Below are positions 22,774-30,420 of a stretch of 38,141 bases of DNA, one piece after another. The notes under the pieces were generated by a model that saw nothing but the letters and a program-made list of their open reading frames with translations, had not been told where the DNA came from and did not search any database. The first letter of the stretch is position 1. Every line of letters starts with the position of its first letter. Both the position numbers and the translations under genes were made by a program. This DNA is from an uncultured Prevotellaceae bacterium (lineage in GTDB: Bacteria; Bacteroidota; Bacteroidia; Bacteroidales; Bacteroidaceae): assembly GCA_902768785.1 (NCBI GenBank), contig CACXMM010000026.1, forward strand, positions 1-38,141. Reading direction: 5' to 3'.

Positions 22774-24261
22774 ATGAGGAAAGTATTTGGACGATACGGG
22801 AAAATGGGCTTGTCGGTACTCTTAGGTATCGGCGTTTTCTTGTTTTGGTATATCGGATACCCCCATGCTTTGTCTTATCAGGAACAGTACCAGCTTTTTT
22901 TGTGGACAGGTGATTATTTCTGGGAGCGTGTGAGTGTTCCTGGTGGTCTGGCCGACTGGCTTGGTGAGTTCATCGTACAGTTCTATTATGTGGAATGGCT
23001 CGGTGCCCTGCTGTTGGCAGTCTTGTTCGTTATGATCCAACGTCTCACGGCTTGTCTTCTCCCCAAAGCATGGTTCCTGTTAAGCTTGTTACCAGTTGCT
23101 CTGTTGTGGTGGCTGATGGGTGACATCAATGTGTTGCTATCACTGCCTGTAGCTGTGGCTATAGCCCTGGGCATGGCATGCATCCGCCTATCGAAGTCTT
23201 TCTCTTGGGCAGATCTTGTAATCCTTCCTATTCTCTATTGGCTCATCGGTCCGATAGCATGGCTCTATGTCGTGATCCGTCTTGTTCAAAGGGGATGGAA
23301 ACAGGTGTGGGCTGTGGGCTGGCTGCTTGTGGTTCAAGGTGCCGCCTACCTTTGGCTCCTGCCCCAGTGGCCGTTGCCGCAGGTGGCTATGGGCTTGAAC
23401 TATTACTGCATCCCTCTGAAGACACCCGAATGGAAAGGTTACGACAAGGAGATATATGAGCTGATCCAACAAGACTATTGGGTGAGAAATGAACGATGGG
23501 ACGATATCGTGAAGCGTGCTCAGGAGGTAACGGTAAGAACACCCTTCTGGTCGAATTGTGTGAACTTGGCTTTGTCGCAGAAACGACAGTTAGCCGATCG
23601 GATGTTTGACTTTTATCAAAGTGGTGAGGATGCCCTGATCATGCCAAGGGTGAGAGACCTCACCTCCATGCTGCCCTCTGCCGAGGCGTTCTGGCGACTG
23701 GGATTTATCAATTCTGCGCAACGCTATATGTTCGACACCCAGGAGTCAATCCTGAATGGGCGTTTGAGCGGACGGTGCACGAAACGTATTGCGGAGTGTA
23801 TGATAGTGAACGGTCATTACAAGACTGCTGCCAAGCAGCTTGACATCCTGAAGAAGAGTCTGTTCTATCGGGAATGGGCAAAGGAAGCAGAGAGCCTGTT
23901 AAATGATGAGGCACAAATCAACGCCCATCCTGTCTATGGGAAGTTGCGTAAGATCAGATACAAGGAAGACTTCCTGTTCAGCTACCCTGAGATGGAGAAG
24001 ATGATGGGACTGCTCTTTATGAACAATCCTGAGAACAAAATGGCTCTTGACTACTTCATGGGACAACTGCTCCTCAAGGGGGAAATGCAGCAGTTCCAGC
24101 AGTATATGGGATGGGCGCAGCAGTATGGTGGCTATCGGATGATGCCGTTAGGCTATCAGGATGCCATGCGGTGTATTCAGGCACAGGGTAATGTTCCGGG
24201 ATCTCCTTATGCCAAGTACGTGCAACGGATGATTGCAGAGAAAGGCAAAAGTAAAGAGTAA
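22774..24261 (+). CDS. Polytopic membrane protein with helical-repeat C-terminus (DUF6057-like, 1)
   Basis: A 495-residue protein. The first ~230 residues are mostly membrane helices (for example SVLLGIGVFLFWYIGY, LLLAVLFVMI, WFLLSLLPVALLWWL, and ILYWLIGPIAWLYVVI). The last ~260 residues are soluble and rich in paired helices resembling TPR repeats (FWRLGFINSAQRYMF, IVNGHYKTAAKQLDIL). The motif YPHALSYQEQYQLFLWTGDYFWER after helix 1 recurs nearly unchanged in the paralogue at 26706. I recall such proteins as DUF6057; function is unknown. ATG 22774 is chosen; a GTG at 22765 in frame is possible. A TolB-like CxxCH gene follows 30 bases later. Confidence 0.75.
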   Translation: MRKVFGRYGKMGLSVLLGIGVFLFWYIGYPHALSYQEQYQLFLWTGDYFWERVSVPGGLADWLGEFIVQFYYVEWLGALLLAVLFVMIQRLTACLLPKAWFLLSLLPVALLWWLMGDINVLLSLPVAVAIALGMACIRLSKSFSWADLVILPILYWLIGPIAWLYVVIRLVQRGWKQVWAVGWLLVVQGAAYLWLLPQWPLPQVAMGLNYYCIPLKTPEWKGYDKEIYELIQQDYWVRNERWDDIVKRAQEVTVRTPFWSNCVNLALSQKRQLADRMFDFYQSGEDALIMPRVRDLTSMLPSAEAFWRLGFINSAQRYMFDTQESILNGRLSGRCTKRIAECMIVNGHYKTAAKQLDILKKSLFYREWAKEAESLLNDEAQINAHPVYGKLRKIRYKEDFLFSYPEMEKMMGLLFMNNPENKMALDYFMGQLLLKGEMQQFQQYMGWAQQYGGYRMMPLGYQDAMRCIQAQGNVPGSPYAKYVQRMIAEKGKSKE

Positions 24262-24291
24262 GAAGTAAAGAATCTGCTACCGCTATAGAGA

Positions 24292-25827
24292 ATGAAGAAA
24301 GGTCATATATATAATAAGGTGGTGAAGGCTTGTAGGAGCTACAAGACTTGGATGTTGGCAGTATCTGTCATCCTTATAGTCTTCTGTGGTAGCAGATTCA
24401 TACCTTTACCTTCTCCTTCACTTCTCCTTTCCAAGACAATAGATGCGTACCCGGAAATCTATCCTGATTATATTGGAGTGACCATCCCTGCGGGAATAGC
24501 ACCGCTCGACTTTAATATGGCTGAAGAATCTATCGACTGCATGGTCGTGGAGGCAAGGGGCACAAAGGGCGGTGAGATTCGTGTGCAGGGAGAGTGGGCT
24601 GCTTTTGATATTGACGATTGGCATGAGCTGACAGCACTGAATCGGGGTGGAAAGATCGTCATGACCGTCTGTGCAAAGAAAGATGGAGAGTGGGTGCAAT
24701 ATAAGGATTTCAATATCTATGTGAGTCAGTATTCCCTTGATGACTGGGGACTGACCTACCGTCGCATCAAGCCTGGCTATGAGGTGGGTGGTGACATCGG
24801 CATCTATCAGCGCGACATCCACAGCTTCAACGAATACGCTATCCTTGCGGAGACGGCTGTGCCCGGACGTTGTATGAACTGCCATACCGCTAACCGGACG
24901 AATCCGGATAGAATCACGATGCAGATACGTGGAGAGGGTGGGGGAACAATGATCCAGAAAGATGGGAAACAGATCTGGGTGGAGACGAAGACCGATTCTA
25001 CCAAGTCAGCCGGTTCTTATTCCTATTGGCATCCCGGCGGTGACTACTGCGCCATGGCCGTGAACTCAGTACATCAGGCTTTCTTTGTGGGCACAGGACA
25101 ACGGATAGAGGTGTATCACAAGTTCAGTAATGTGGAGGTAATTGATACACGATCGAATGAGCTGATTCTCTCCCCATTGCTGCAAACGGATGATCTGGAG
25201 ATATTCCCGGCTTTCTCACATGATGGGAAATGGCTATATTACAGTACATCGAAACCCTGCAGGGTTCCTGCGGAATATGAGAAGGTGAAGTGCTCGCTGT
25301 GCCGGATTGCCTTCGATGCAGACAAAGGAACATTCGGTGAAGTGGTGGACACGCTGTTGAACGGTCCTGCCACAGACAAGAGCTATACCCTTGTCAGACC
25401 CTCGTATGATGGCAGATGGTTGATGTACTGTGTGTCCAGCAGAGGTAACTTCCCTGTTTGTCAGGATGATGCCGATTTATGGCTGATGGATTTGGCAACA
25501 GGAAAGAACCGTGAGCTCAAGGAACTGAACAGTCGGTGGACGGAGAGTTTTCATAATTGGAGTGAGAACAGCAAGTGGTTCGTCTTCTCCAGTAAACGGG
25601 AGAATGGGATGTACGCACAGCTCTATCTCGCCAGTATCGATACGCAGGGACGTGTCACGAAGCCGTTCCTTCTGCCCCAGCGCAATCCACGGAAGTTCTA
25701 TCATGAGATGATGGACTCCTACAATGTGCCTGATTTTACCAAGTCGAAGGTAGCTTTCGATGCCCATGAGGCTTACCGGCAGGTATTCGGAGGCCGGAGG
25801 GAGAGTGTGAGGATTCGAGAAAAATGA
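24292..25827 (+). CDS. TolB-like beta-propeller protein with CxxCH haem motif (1)
   Basis: A 511-residue exported protein with an N-terminal membrane anchor (WMLAVSVILIVFCGS, about 20-34). A first domain begins EIYPDYIGVTIPAGIAPLDFN (55-75). CMNCH at 194-198 is a single c-type haem-binding motif, followed by the conserved QIRGEGGGT. PD40/TolB-type propeller blades come after it: FPAFSHDGKWLYYSTS, VRPSYDGRWLMYCVS, and WSENSKWFVFSSKRENG. The protein would sit in the periplasm or on the membrane face. Haem attachment is inferred from the motif only; the Cys pair could bind metal instead. The same gene pair with DUF6057-like protein occurs again at 26706-29956. Confidence 0.75.
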   Translation: MKKGHIYNKVVKACRSYKTWMLAVSVILIVFCGSRFIPLPSPSLLLSKTIDAYPEIYPDYIGVTIPAGIAPLDFNMAEESIDCMVVEARGTKGGEIRVQGEWAAFDIDDWHELTALNRGGKIVMTVCAKKDGEWVQYKDFNIYVSQYSLDDWGLTYRRIKPGYEVGGDIGIYQRDIHSFNEYAILAETAVPGRCMNCHTANRTNPDRITMQIRGEGGGTMIQKDGKQIWVETKTDSTKSAGSYSYWHPGGDYCAMAVNSVHQAFFVGTGQRIEVYHKFSNVEVIDTRSNELILSPLLQTDDLEIFPAFSHDGKWLYYSTSKPCRVPAEYEKVKCSLCRIAFDADKGTFGEVVDTLLNGPATDKSYTLVRPSYDGRWLMYCVSSRGNFPVCQDDADLWLMDLATGKNRELKELNSRWTESFHNWSENSKWFVFSSKRENGMYAQLYLASIDTQGRVTKPFLLPQRNPRKFYHEMMDSYNVPDFTKSKVAFDAHEAYRQVFGGRRESVRIREK

Positions 25828-25852
25828 AGAAGGAGCTTACCCCAATCCATTC

Positions 25853-25920
25853 CCGAACTTCGTTCGCCTACCCGTAGCCTTTCCCAAAGGGAGGGAGAAA
25901 GATTCAGGGGATAAGGGGTG
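25853..25920. repeat. GC-rich palindromic intergenic sequence, possibly of the same repeat family
   Basis: CCTTT CCC AAAGG forms a short hairpin, flanked by TTACCCC on the left and GGGGTGAA on the right. Its pattern of C-rich then G-rich blocks resembles the repeats at 5513-5556 and 9899-9941, but the match is loose. Confidence 0.35.
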
Positions 25921-25988
25921 AATTAAATAGAATAAGGTGAGAAATTCGGTTCATTCGTATAATTCGTAGAGAAAAAGGGTAAAATAAT

Positions 25989-26654
25989 ATGAAAAAGATG
26001 CTAACATGTTTGATGGCCGTGGCAGTCATGGGACTGTTCTTCGGTTGTCAGAAAATAAATGATGGGAAGTGTACCATTCATGGTGTGGTAAACGGTGAGC
26101 AGTATGATGGGAAACGGGTTTTCCTCGTTCCGCTGAAGGGTCCGGCCACCGCAGAGACGGTCGATTCCATGGAGATCAAAGACGGGAAGTTCCAGTTTTC
26201 GCCAGACTCTATGCAGATGTATAAGATCCTGCTGGACTATCATTACCGTCTTGGCTTGGAGACGTTGCTCCTGGTGGGAGAGCCTGGTGACATTCAGGTG
26301 GTTCTCGACAGTGTGAGTCATGCCTCGGGTACCCCGCAGAATGATTCATTGGAACAGTGGAAGACCCTCACGGAGATGCACAATCACCGGATGAGCTTGA
26401 TGAGCAGGAACATCCAAGACTTGAAGATGAAGGGTGACACGGTACAGGCGGCCTATATGAAGCAACGTATCGACAGTTTCCATTTGGCGTACAAAAAACG
26501 TACACGTGAGCTCGCTGAGAATTTGAAGGAAGGTCCGCTTCATGACTTTCTAAAGGGACTCTATCCCCTTACCTACAAACGGAAATATCCCGATGGACGT
26601 GTCGTCTTGATGGATGCGGACACGAATGAAGAGATAGAAGAATTGAAGGATTGA
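25989..26654 (+). CDS. DUF4369-like lipoprotein
   Basis: A 221-residue lipoprotein: signal peptide with lipobox LFFGC (Cys20), then CTIHGVVNGEQYDGKRVFLVPLKG and DSMEIKDGKFQF, the opening typical of DUF4369, the N-terminal domain of many Bacteroidota TlpA-type thiol-disulfide proteins. The thioredoxin domain that normally follows is missing. Instead a helical segment (about 115-180, rich in Met, Gln, Arg) ends in PDGRVVLMDADTNEEIEELKD. It lies between the two DUF6057/TolB pairs in one direction. A partner role in electron transfer with the CxxCH proteins is conceivable, but nothing in the sequence shows it. Confidence 0.65.
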   Translation: MKKMLTCLMAVAVMGLFFGCQKINDGKCTIHGVVNGEQYDGKRVFLVPLKGPATAETVDSMEIKDGKFQFSPDSMQMYKILLDYHYRLGLETLLLVGEPGDIQVVLDSVSHASGTPQNDSLEQWKTLTEMHNHRMSLMSRNIQDLKMKGDTVQAAYMKQRIDSFHLAYKKRTRELAENLKEGPLHDFLKGLYPLTYKRKYPDGRVVLMDADTNEEIEELKD

Positions 26655-26705
26655 AGAATTGAAAAATAGAAGAATTGAAGGATTGAAGAGTTGAAGGATT
26701 CAAAA
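26655..26705 (+). repeat. GAATTGAAG-type simple repeat before a start codon
   Basis: Degenerate 8-9 base units (GAAGAATT, GAAGGATT, GAAGAGTT) run from the end of the DUF4369-like gene to the next start. A similar run occurs just upstream of the glycosyltransferase start at 5858-5890. Confidence 0.6.
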
Positions 26706-28430
26706 GTGAAGAAGATACAACCGCTATATAAACATGCTCGCTGGCTGCTCACGTTGGCATTCGGCTTGGTGGTATTCCTGTTCTGGCGATACCGCTATCC
26801 CTTTGCGCTCACCTATCAGGAACAGTTCCAGCTGTTCTTGTTCGATGGCGATTACTTGATGGAACGACTGAGGGAGCCAGGAGGCGTGGCGAGATATGTA
26901 GCGGAGTTTCTGGTGCAGTTCTATAACAGTGTTACCACGGGGGCCGCCATTCTGGCAGTGCTCTTCATGCTGATGCAACAACTGATCTGGCAGCTGATGA
27001 AGTCCGTTTCCTCTCGCTTATCCTCTCTCTCCTCTCACTATGCTCTCAGTTTCATTCCTTCCCTGATGGTGTGGTACTCCCTGGGCGATGAGAGTGTGAT
27101 GCTGACCTATGTCGTGGCGTTGGTGATGGCATTGGGAGTGATGGTCGTATGGACGAGAACGATGAAAGGCGGCAGAATAGTTCAGGGTATAGCTGCTTTG
27201 ATCCTGATACCTGTGGTCTATTGGCTCATCGGTCCGATGGTCTTGTTGGTGGCACTGTGGATATTCCCTCTTTCGGTCATCTATGCTTTGGCCTTGATCT
27301 TGCTGAGTGCGTATTTCCTTCCATTTCCGACAACGAGGGTGATGATGGGAGTGAGCTACTACCGTTTCCCTGTCACATTGCCTTATCTGTTGATGGTAAT
27401 CCCTGTAGTGGTCTATCTGATTGCTCGATTCGCTGATAGGATTCCTAAGGCCAAGACGTGGGTTGCTGTAGCAGAAGTCATCGTGCTGATAGGACTCGTG
27501 GGATTTGTCAGCAAGGGCTTTAATGCAAAGAAATATGATCTGTTAGAATATGACTACTTGGTTCGACTCAACGACTGGGGAAGTATCATTGCCAAAGCTG
27601 AAAAGCATGCACCCGACTTGCCGATGAGTGTGGGGGCTACAAACCTGGCACTGGCCATGACCGACCAACTGGGTGAACGGGCTTTTGACTTCTATCAACG
27701 TGGCAGGGAAGGATTATTGCCCCGTTTTGAGAGAAACTTCACGACGGCTCAGCTGACGGGTGAGATTTATTTCCATCTGGGACTGATCAATACTGCCCAG
27801 CGGTTCGCCTTTGAGTCGATGGAGGCGTTACCTAACTACAATAAGAGTGCAAGGTCGGTGAAACGACTCGTCGAGACGAACCTGATCAATGGACAGTATG
27901 AGGTGGCAAGAAAATACCTGAAGATGTTACAGAAGACCATCTTCTACCGTCCGTGGGCCCAACGCACGATGGCACTGCTTGGCGATGAGAAGGCGATTGC
28001 TGACCATCCGCTCTACGGCTGGTTGCGAAAAGTGCGGATACAAGACGATTTCTTGTTCAGCGAGGATGAACTAGATAAGATTTGCGGACAGCTCTTCATG
28101 CATGACGAGCAGAACAAGATGGCTGTGCAGTACTTGCTGCTGGCACCGTTGCTCGACAAAGACATCCAGAAGTTTATGTCGTTTGCAGAGGTGGTGCAGA
28201 GCACGACCAACTATAACCCCCGTGCTTGTCAGGAGGCCATAGCCTTTGCTTTTATGCAACGGCGTCAGCAACCCCCACAAGGAGCTGTCAGTCCGATGAT
28301 CCTGGAACGGATGAATGAGTTTGCACGTGTCTATTCTGGAGACAAAAACTCTCCAGAGTTGATGCGGTTCAAAAATACGGTGTGGTATTATTTAACGGTT
28401 GGGAATCATTTAGCTAAGAGAGAAGAATGA
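26706..28430 (+). CDS. Polytopic membrane protein with helical-repeat C-terminus (DUF6057-like, 2)
   Basis: A 574-residue paralogue of the gene at 22774, with the same plan: eight or nine membrane helices in the first ~300 residues, then a soluble helical-repeat half. YPFALTYQEQFQLFLFDGDYLMERLREPGG matches the first copy closely, as do YWLIGP, TNLALAMTDQLGERAFDFYQRG and GLINTAQRFAFESME. The GTG at 26706 is preferred over TTG at 26691 because it gives the same N-terminal length as copy 1 and excludes the simple repeat. The stop overlaps the next start as ATGA. About 80 extra residues lie in the membrane half. Confidence 0.75.
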   Translation: MKKIQPLYKHARWLLTLAFGLVVFLFWRYRYPFALTYQEQFQLFLFDGDYLMERLREPGGVARYVAEFLVQFYNSVTTGAAILAVLFMLMQQLIWQLMKSVSSRLSSLSSHYALSFIPSLMVWYSLGDESVMLTYVVALVMALGVMVVWTRTMKGGRIVQGIAALILIPVVYWLIGPMVLLVALWIFPLSVIYALALILLSAYFLPFPTTRVMMGVSYYRFPVTLPYLLMVIPVVVYLIARFADRIPKAKTWVAVAEVIVLIGLVGFVSKGFNAKKYDLLEYDYLVRLNDWGSIIAKAEKHAPDLPMSVGATNLALAMTDQLGERAFDFYQRGREGLLPRFERNFTTAQLTGEIYFHLGLINTAQRFAFESMEALPNYNKSARSVKRLVETNLINGQYEVARKYLKMLQKTIFYRPWAQRTMALLGDEKAIADHPLYGWLRKVRIQDDFLFSEDELDKICGQLFMHDEQNKMAVQYLLLAPLLDKDIQKFMSFAEVVQSTTNYNPRACQEAIAFAFMQRRQQPPQGAVSPMILERMNEFARVYSGDKNSPELMRFKNTVWYYLTVGNHLAKREE

Positions 28431-29956
28431 AGAAGGAAAGAATTCGAGTAGGCGCATTAGCGGGGAGAATACTTGCTACCGCCATGGTGACTGTTGTGGG
28501 TTGTTGGCTGTTGTGGTCTTGTAGCTCCAGACCAGAGAATCCTGTGCCGACAGACCAGCTGCCGAAGATCTATCCCGACTATGTGGGAGTGACAATACCT
28601 GTTGGGATTGCCCCACTGAACTTCAACCTCATGGGTGATGGAATAGATAAGGTGGATGTCGTGGTCAGGGGTTCGAAAGGCGGAGAGATCCATGCACAGG
28701 GCAGCTATGCCGACTTTGATGTGGACGATTGGCACTTGCTGACGGAGCAGAACAAGGGCGGACAGTTGTCTTTTACCGTTTGTGCAAAGAAGGACGGGCA
28801 GTGGATACAATATAAGGATTTCACCATTCGTATCAGTCCGTATGCCCTCGATGAGTGGGGACTTACCTACCGTCGTATTGCTCCTGGTTATGAGGTATAT
28901 AGTAAGATGGGACTTTATCAACGTGATCTCTCAAACTTCGAGGAATATGCCATCATCGAGAATACTCAGGTACCTGGAATGTGTGTGAACTGCCATTCCA
29001 GTGCACAGACCGATCCCTCTAAGTTTGTTTTCCATATCCGTGGTGAACATGGGGCTACCTTGTTCCAGATAGATGGGAAACGAGAACTTCTCAAGGCGAA
29101 GAACGATCTTCTGGGTGGTTCCATGGTGTATCCCTATTGGCATCCCTCAGGCGAGTATTGCGCCTTCTCCACCAACCAGACACGTCAGGGCTTCCATATC
29201 GCCCACCAGAATCGTATAGAGGTGTTCGACCTCTCCTCTGATATCTTGGTATATCATCCTGCAAGTCATGAGGTCCTTACCGACTCTCTGATCAGCACAA
29301 AGGACTGGTCGGAGAATACGCCGGTGTTCTCTCCAGATGGGAAGACTCTCTATTTCATGACCTGTAAGCAACAGGAATATCCTACGCATTATCAGGATGA
29401 GCAATACAACCTCTGCAAGATCGACTTCGATCCAAGCACGGGAAAGTTTGGTGAGAAGGTGGATACAATCTTCAATGCTGCGAAAATGGGTAAGAGTCTG
29501 ACATGGCCTCGTCCGTCATACGATGGGAAGTATATCTTGTTCACCCTGATGGATTATGGCTATTTCTCTATCTGGCATCAGGAGAGCGACCAGTGGCTGC
29601 TTGACTTGCGGACGGGAGAGGCCCGCTCTATAACCGAGATAAACAGCAAACGTGCCGACAGCTTTCATAACTGGAACGTGAACTCTCACTGGATCGTATT
29701 CACCAGTAGAAGGGGAGACGGTCTCTATAGTCTTCTCTATTTAGCCAGTATCGACGATCAGGGGCGCTTTACCAAGCCTTTCCTGTTACCACAGCATAAT
29801 CCCATGAAATACTACGACTCCTCGTTGTATTCATTCAATACACCTGATTTCACGAAAACCAAGGTGACGTTCGATGCCTATCATGCGGGAAAGGAGATCC
29901 TTTCAGAAGTCCGCGTGGAGACCAAGGTGAAGAATGCAGCAAAGGGCAGTGAATAG
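28427..29956 (+). CDS. TolB-like beta-propeller lipoprotein with CxxCH haem motif (2)
   Basis: A 509-residue paralogue of the gene at 24292. The N-terminus has a signal segment with a possible lipobox LWSC (Cys32), unlike the simple anchor of copy 1. IYPDYVGVTIPVGIAPLNFN (48-67) and ADFDVDDWHLLTEQNKGG match copy 1. CVNCH at 186-190 retains the haem-type motif, followed by HIRGEHGAT. Propeller strands include PVFSPDGKTLYFMTCK, WPRPSYDGKYILFTL and WIVFTSRRGDGLYSLLYLASID. The start overlaps the upstream stop by four bases, so the membrane protein and this one are probably made together and may form a complex. Confidence 0.75.
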   Translation: MKKERIRVGALAGRILATAMVTVVGCWLLWSCSSRPENPVPTDQLPKIYPDYVGVTIPVGIAPLNFNLMGDGIDKVDVVVRGSKGGEIHAQGSYADFDVDDWHLLTEQNKGGQLSFTVCAKKDGQWIQYKDFTIRISPYALDEWGLTYRRIAPGYEVYSKMGLYQRDLSNFEEYAIIENTQVPGMCVNCHSSAQTDPSKFVFHIRGEHGATLFQIDGKRELLKAKNDLLGGSMVYPYWHPSGEYCAFSTNQTRQGFHIAHQNRIEVFDLSSDILVYHPASHEVLTDSLISTKDWSENTPVFSPDGKTLYFMTCKQQEYPTHYQDEQYNLCKIDFDPSTGKFGEKVDTIFNAAKMGKSLTWPRPSYDGKYILFTLMDYGYFSIWHQESDQWLLDLRTGEARSITEINSKRADSFHNWNVNSHWIVFTSRRGDGLYSLLYLASIDDQGRFTKPFLLPQHNPMKYYDSSLYSFNTPDFTKTKVTFDAYHAGKEILSEVRVETKVKNAAKGSE

Positions 29957-30140
29957 GAATATGCGTGCTTACTTGTGAAAGTAGGAAAGGCATAAACCAA
30001 CTGCTCTCTCTCGTGGAAACGTAAAGTGTACAACAAACAATTATGAGATTTGTATTTGAATAATCTTACCTATTCTTTGCAAAATGAAACAGATAATTTG
30101 CAAAAAAAGTCAGATTTTTGAAAAAAAACAAGAAAGTATG
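29957..30140. other. Intergenic stretch without recognised genes
   Basis: AT-rich sequence with a long A-run at 30118-30128, between the TolB-like gene and the second SusC promoter. No clear terminator or RNA gene was seen. Confidence 0.5.
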
Positions 30141-30170
30141 TTGTTTATTAAATAAAAACGTTTATCTTTG
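30141..30170 (+). promoter_or_regulatory. Promoter of the second SusC operon
   Basis: TTG (30141-30143), 19 bases, TATCTTTG (30163-30170), leaving a leader of about 245 bases. Confidence 0.7.
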
Positions 30171-30254
30171 CAAACTGGAATGTCTAAGTAGTTTTGTAAA
30201 TCGTTTTTATCCTCTTAAGGAAGAACGCGCTATATCATTACTTTAATAGAGGAG

Positions 30255-30350
30255 TAACTATAAACCATAATCTTTATGAGAACAAACAACACGGGATAGA
30301 TTACAATTGCTGCGAGTCAAGAGACTTGGCAGCAAACTTTTGTTTGCGTT
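30255..30350 (+). promoter_or_regulatory. SusC leader: conserved box, micro-ORF and alternative hairpins (copy 2)
   Basis: TAACTATAAACCA (30255-30267) precedes the micro-ORF at 30276-30299. Hairpin 1 pairs GCTGC (30309-30313) with GCAGC (30329-30333), extended by GAGTC/GACTT. Hairpin 2 pairs GCAAAC (30332-30337) with GTTTGC (30342-30347), followed by GTTTAC. The two hairpins overlap at 30332-30333. Sequence inside the hairpins differs from copy 1, while the pairing is preserved. Confidence 0.55.
30276..30299 (+). CDS. Seven-codon leader reading frame, MRTNNTG (copy 2)
   Basis: ATG, AGA ACA AAC AAC ACG GGA, TAG. NNTG is shared with copy 1 while codons for the second Asn and the Thr differ silently. 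Translation is not demonstrated. Confidence 0.4.
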   Translation: MRTNNTG

Positions 30351-30420
30351 TACTATGCGAATAATACTTGAAACATAGAATCATTTACTCATTTCAATAA
30401 CCAAAGAAAAGTACTTAAGT

